Assembly: GCA_037954235.1 (NCBI GenBank)
Contig: JBBMOA010000003.1
Span: 6,377,453 to 6,441,452 of the forward strand
Source: Aulostomus chinensis
Lineage: Eukaryota; Chordata; Actinopteri; Syngnathiformes; Aulostomidae
Direction: 5' to 3'
Length of the DNA: 64,000 nt
Below the pieces are notes generated by a model. It had not been told where the DNA came from and did not search any database. It worked only from the letters and a program-made list of their open reading frames with translations. Positions 62,546 to 64,000 of the stretch are shown here, one piece after another. The translations under genes were made by a program, and so were the position numbers. Each line of letters begins with the position of its first letter. Within the stretch, counting starts at the first letter, position 1.

Positions 62546-62551
62546 ATTTCA

Positions 62552-62692
62552 GCCATCCATTTTCTACTGCTTATCCTGTTCATAGGTCGCGGAGGGGAGA
62601 ACATGCAAACTCCTCACAGAAAAGCCCAAGGCTCGAACCTGAGACTCGAACCTGAGGTGACAGTGCTAACCACTGCACCACAGTGCCGCCCA
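62552..62692 (-). repeat. SINE reduced to its two ends
   Basis: The 3' part (CATTTTCTACTGCTTATCCT, GGTCGCGGAGGGG) joins directly to AGAACATGCAAACTCC and the tRNA-like head; about 200 bp of body are missing. A short duplication (GGCTCGAACCTGAGACTCGA) lies at the B-box region. Confidence 0.85.
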
Positions 62693-62699
62693 TCTGTAA

Positions 62700-63205
62700 C
62701 ACCATTTTAAGATATTTTATTTTAAGTTTAAATTAGTCAACCCAATGTTATAGACATCTTGAGTGTGAAAGTGGAGTTAGTCATAATTTAATTGCAAATA
62801 TCTCTTATGGACTTACAGATATTTTTTTCAAATTAATTTTTAAACAGAAACAAGGGATATTTTTAACATCATTCTATCTGGTCAAATTGTATTTGCATAT
62901 ATCTGGAATTCTAGTTCTGACTTTGGGATATCTGTAATTTGGGAAGGGGAGGCAGCAGGTGGTAGGAGGAGCTTGCAGAACTGTGGGAGTTCAGTAAAGT
63001 TGGAGCAGTTATAATATATCATAATTCTGTTTTTGACAGACTGACGCTGATTCTGTTTCTCTTGTCTGCTCTGTGTGATTTGTCCTGGATAAGACATACA
63101 GCCAATGGATGAAGACACCCGTTGTGTTTTACTGTAGGTACTCGGGGTCAATATAGAAACTATAGAGATAAACACATCACACCACAAAGACAAATAACAT
63201 GTAAA
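62700..63205. other. intergenic, no gene seen
   Basis: AT-rich DNA; the minus-strand frame at 62882..63214 has no recognised domain. Confidence 0.45.
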
Positions 63206-63210
63206 AGATT

Positions 63211-63473
63211 CCATCCATCCATCTTCTACAGCTTATCCTGTTAAGGGTTGGGGGGTTCACCCTGGACGGGTCGCCAGTCCATCGCAGGACCAACACATAT
63301 AGCCAGACAACCATTCACACTCACATTCATACCTACGGTCAATTTAGAGTATCAATCAGCCTCGTCCCCTCTTGATGTCTTTGGACTGTGGGAGGAAGCC
63401 GGAGTACCAGAGAGAACCTATGCCTTCTTGCTGTGAGGCGACAGTGCAAACCACTGCACCACCGTGCTGCCCC
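63211..63473 (-). repeat. SINE with two internal deletions
   Basis: Has the GGAT tail and AGGGTTGGGGGGTTCACCC (loss of the GGGATAGGCTCC segment), an intact middle, then a second jump from GAGAGAACCTA to TGCCTTCTTGCTGTGAGG that removes the region next to the B box. The 5' end GGCAGCACGGTGGTGCAGTG is intact. Confidence 0.88.
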
Positions 63474-63479
63474 TCATGT

Positions 63480-64000
63480 AACAGATTTCGGACCAAATAA
63501 AAAAAAAAAAAAAGATTTATCATTTAGCCCACATTATTGCCACGGACATGAATATGAATGAGGTTTTCTCCCTCAGAACCAAATCTCGGAATGTGTTTGT
63601 AGTCAGATATGGTTTTTGTCTAGGGGGCCAGGATTTTCAGTTTTGTAGTGCGATAACATTGAAATCACAATCAAAACAATCATTTTTACATTCTCTCATC
63701 ACATGGATTTATTGAAAATAGATTTATCAATTTGTGAACCCCTCAAGGACCCATGGTGGTCCCCGGGCCATGTGATGACCACTTATCTGAAGGATAAGAC
63801 TATGTAAGAAGAAAATGTCACTGGCTGTTGAAGACATTTAAAGTGGCAACATGTATAAGCTGCAGGTTTACATTTGAATAGTCAGTAGAAGATTTTCACC
63901 TTCCTGCAAAAGTAACAGTTCCCTGCAAACCTGTTTATTTTTGCAGGAAATTAATTATTACCTTTGAATAAATGTATTACATTTTTGGGGTAATTACATT
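63480..64000. other. intergenic, no gene seen
   Basis: A 15-base A run at 63498..63512, then unique AT-rich sequence to the window end. Confidence 0.5.

Noticed and set aside
55560..64000. Search for a Peds1/TMEM189 gene upstream of ube2v1, as in human
   Set aside because: No matching exon was seen up to the window end.

Overview
The window is teleost nuclear DNA, most likely from a percomorph-type fish. It is AT-leaning, has long CA/GT, GA, CTT and GGAT microsatellites, carries about a dozen copies of one tRNA-derived SINE ending in (GGAT)n, and holds 3' fragments of several fish LINE families. All genes found are split by GT-AG introns. I see no prokaryotic, viral or CRISPR-type features.

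Three protein-coding genes can be supported, all on the minus strand. (1) tcf15 (paraxis), a mesodermal bHLH factor: two coding exons, 19180..19647 and a tiny terminal exon 18135..18200 recovered by splice-phase matching. (2) A Scratch-family zinc-finger repressor, most likely scrt2: SNAG-coding exon 33978..34128 and five-finger exon 31379..32193, with a TATA box upstream. (3) ube2v1, the UEV partner of Ubc13: four coding exons between 49295 and 55563, starting in a CpG-rich, YY1-type promoter. As I recall the human map, TCF15 and SCRT2 lie together in 20p13 and UBE2V1 lies beside SNAI1 in 20q13.13. This window therefore puts two human chromosome 20 neighbourhoods side by side.

Layout: 1..1.9 kb is unique sequence ending in a CpG-rich, promoter-like block that may belong to a gene lying mostly outside the window. 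From 2 to 18 kb it is intergenic, with two SINEs and LINE fragments near 7.0, 9.2-9.8 and 11.5-11.7 kb. tcf15 lies at 18.1-19.8 kb. From 20 to 31 kb there is a fold-back SINE pair, an L2-like reverse-transcriptase relic, poly-G and poly-C tracts and a good CTCF motif. The scratch gene lies at 31.4-34.5 kb, with its intron full of microsatellites. From 34.5 to 49 kb there is a large intergenic stretch with a candidate MITE, a LINE relic, unique segments that could be conserved enhancers, and a SINE. ube2v1 lies at 49.3-55.6 kb. The right end is repeat-rich: five SINEs, a Rex1-like LINE 3' end and GT arrays.

The three genes do not form a pathway. Two are developmental regulators (somite mesoderm and neurons) spread out in gene-poor DNA, and one is a compact housekeeping gene. 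I found no new kind of system. The best leads are the linkage of the three genes, the unusual basic region of the tcf15 product, the orientation pattern of CTCF-like motifs, a new-looking MITE, and recurrent poly-G expansion and rearrangement inside the SINE copies.
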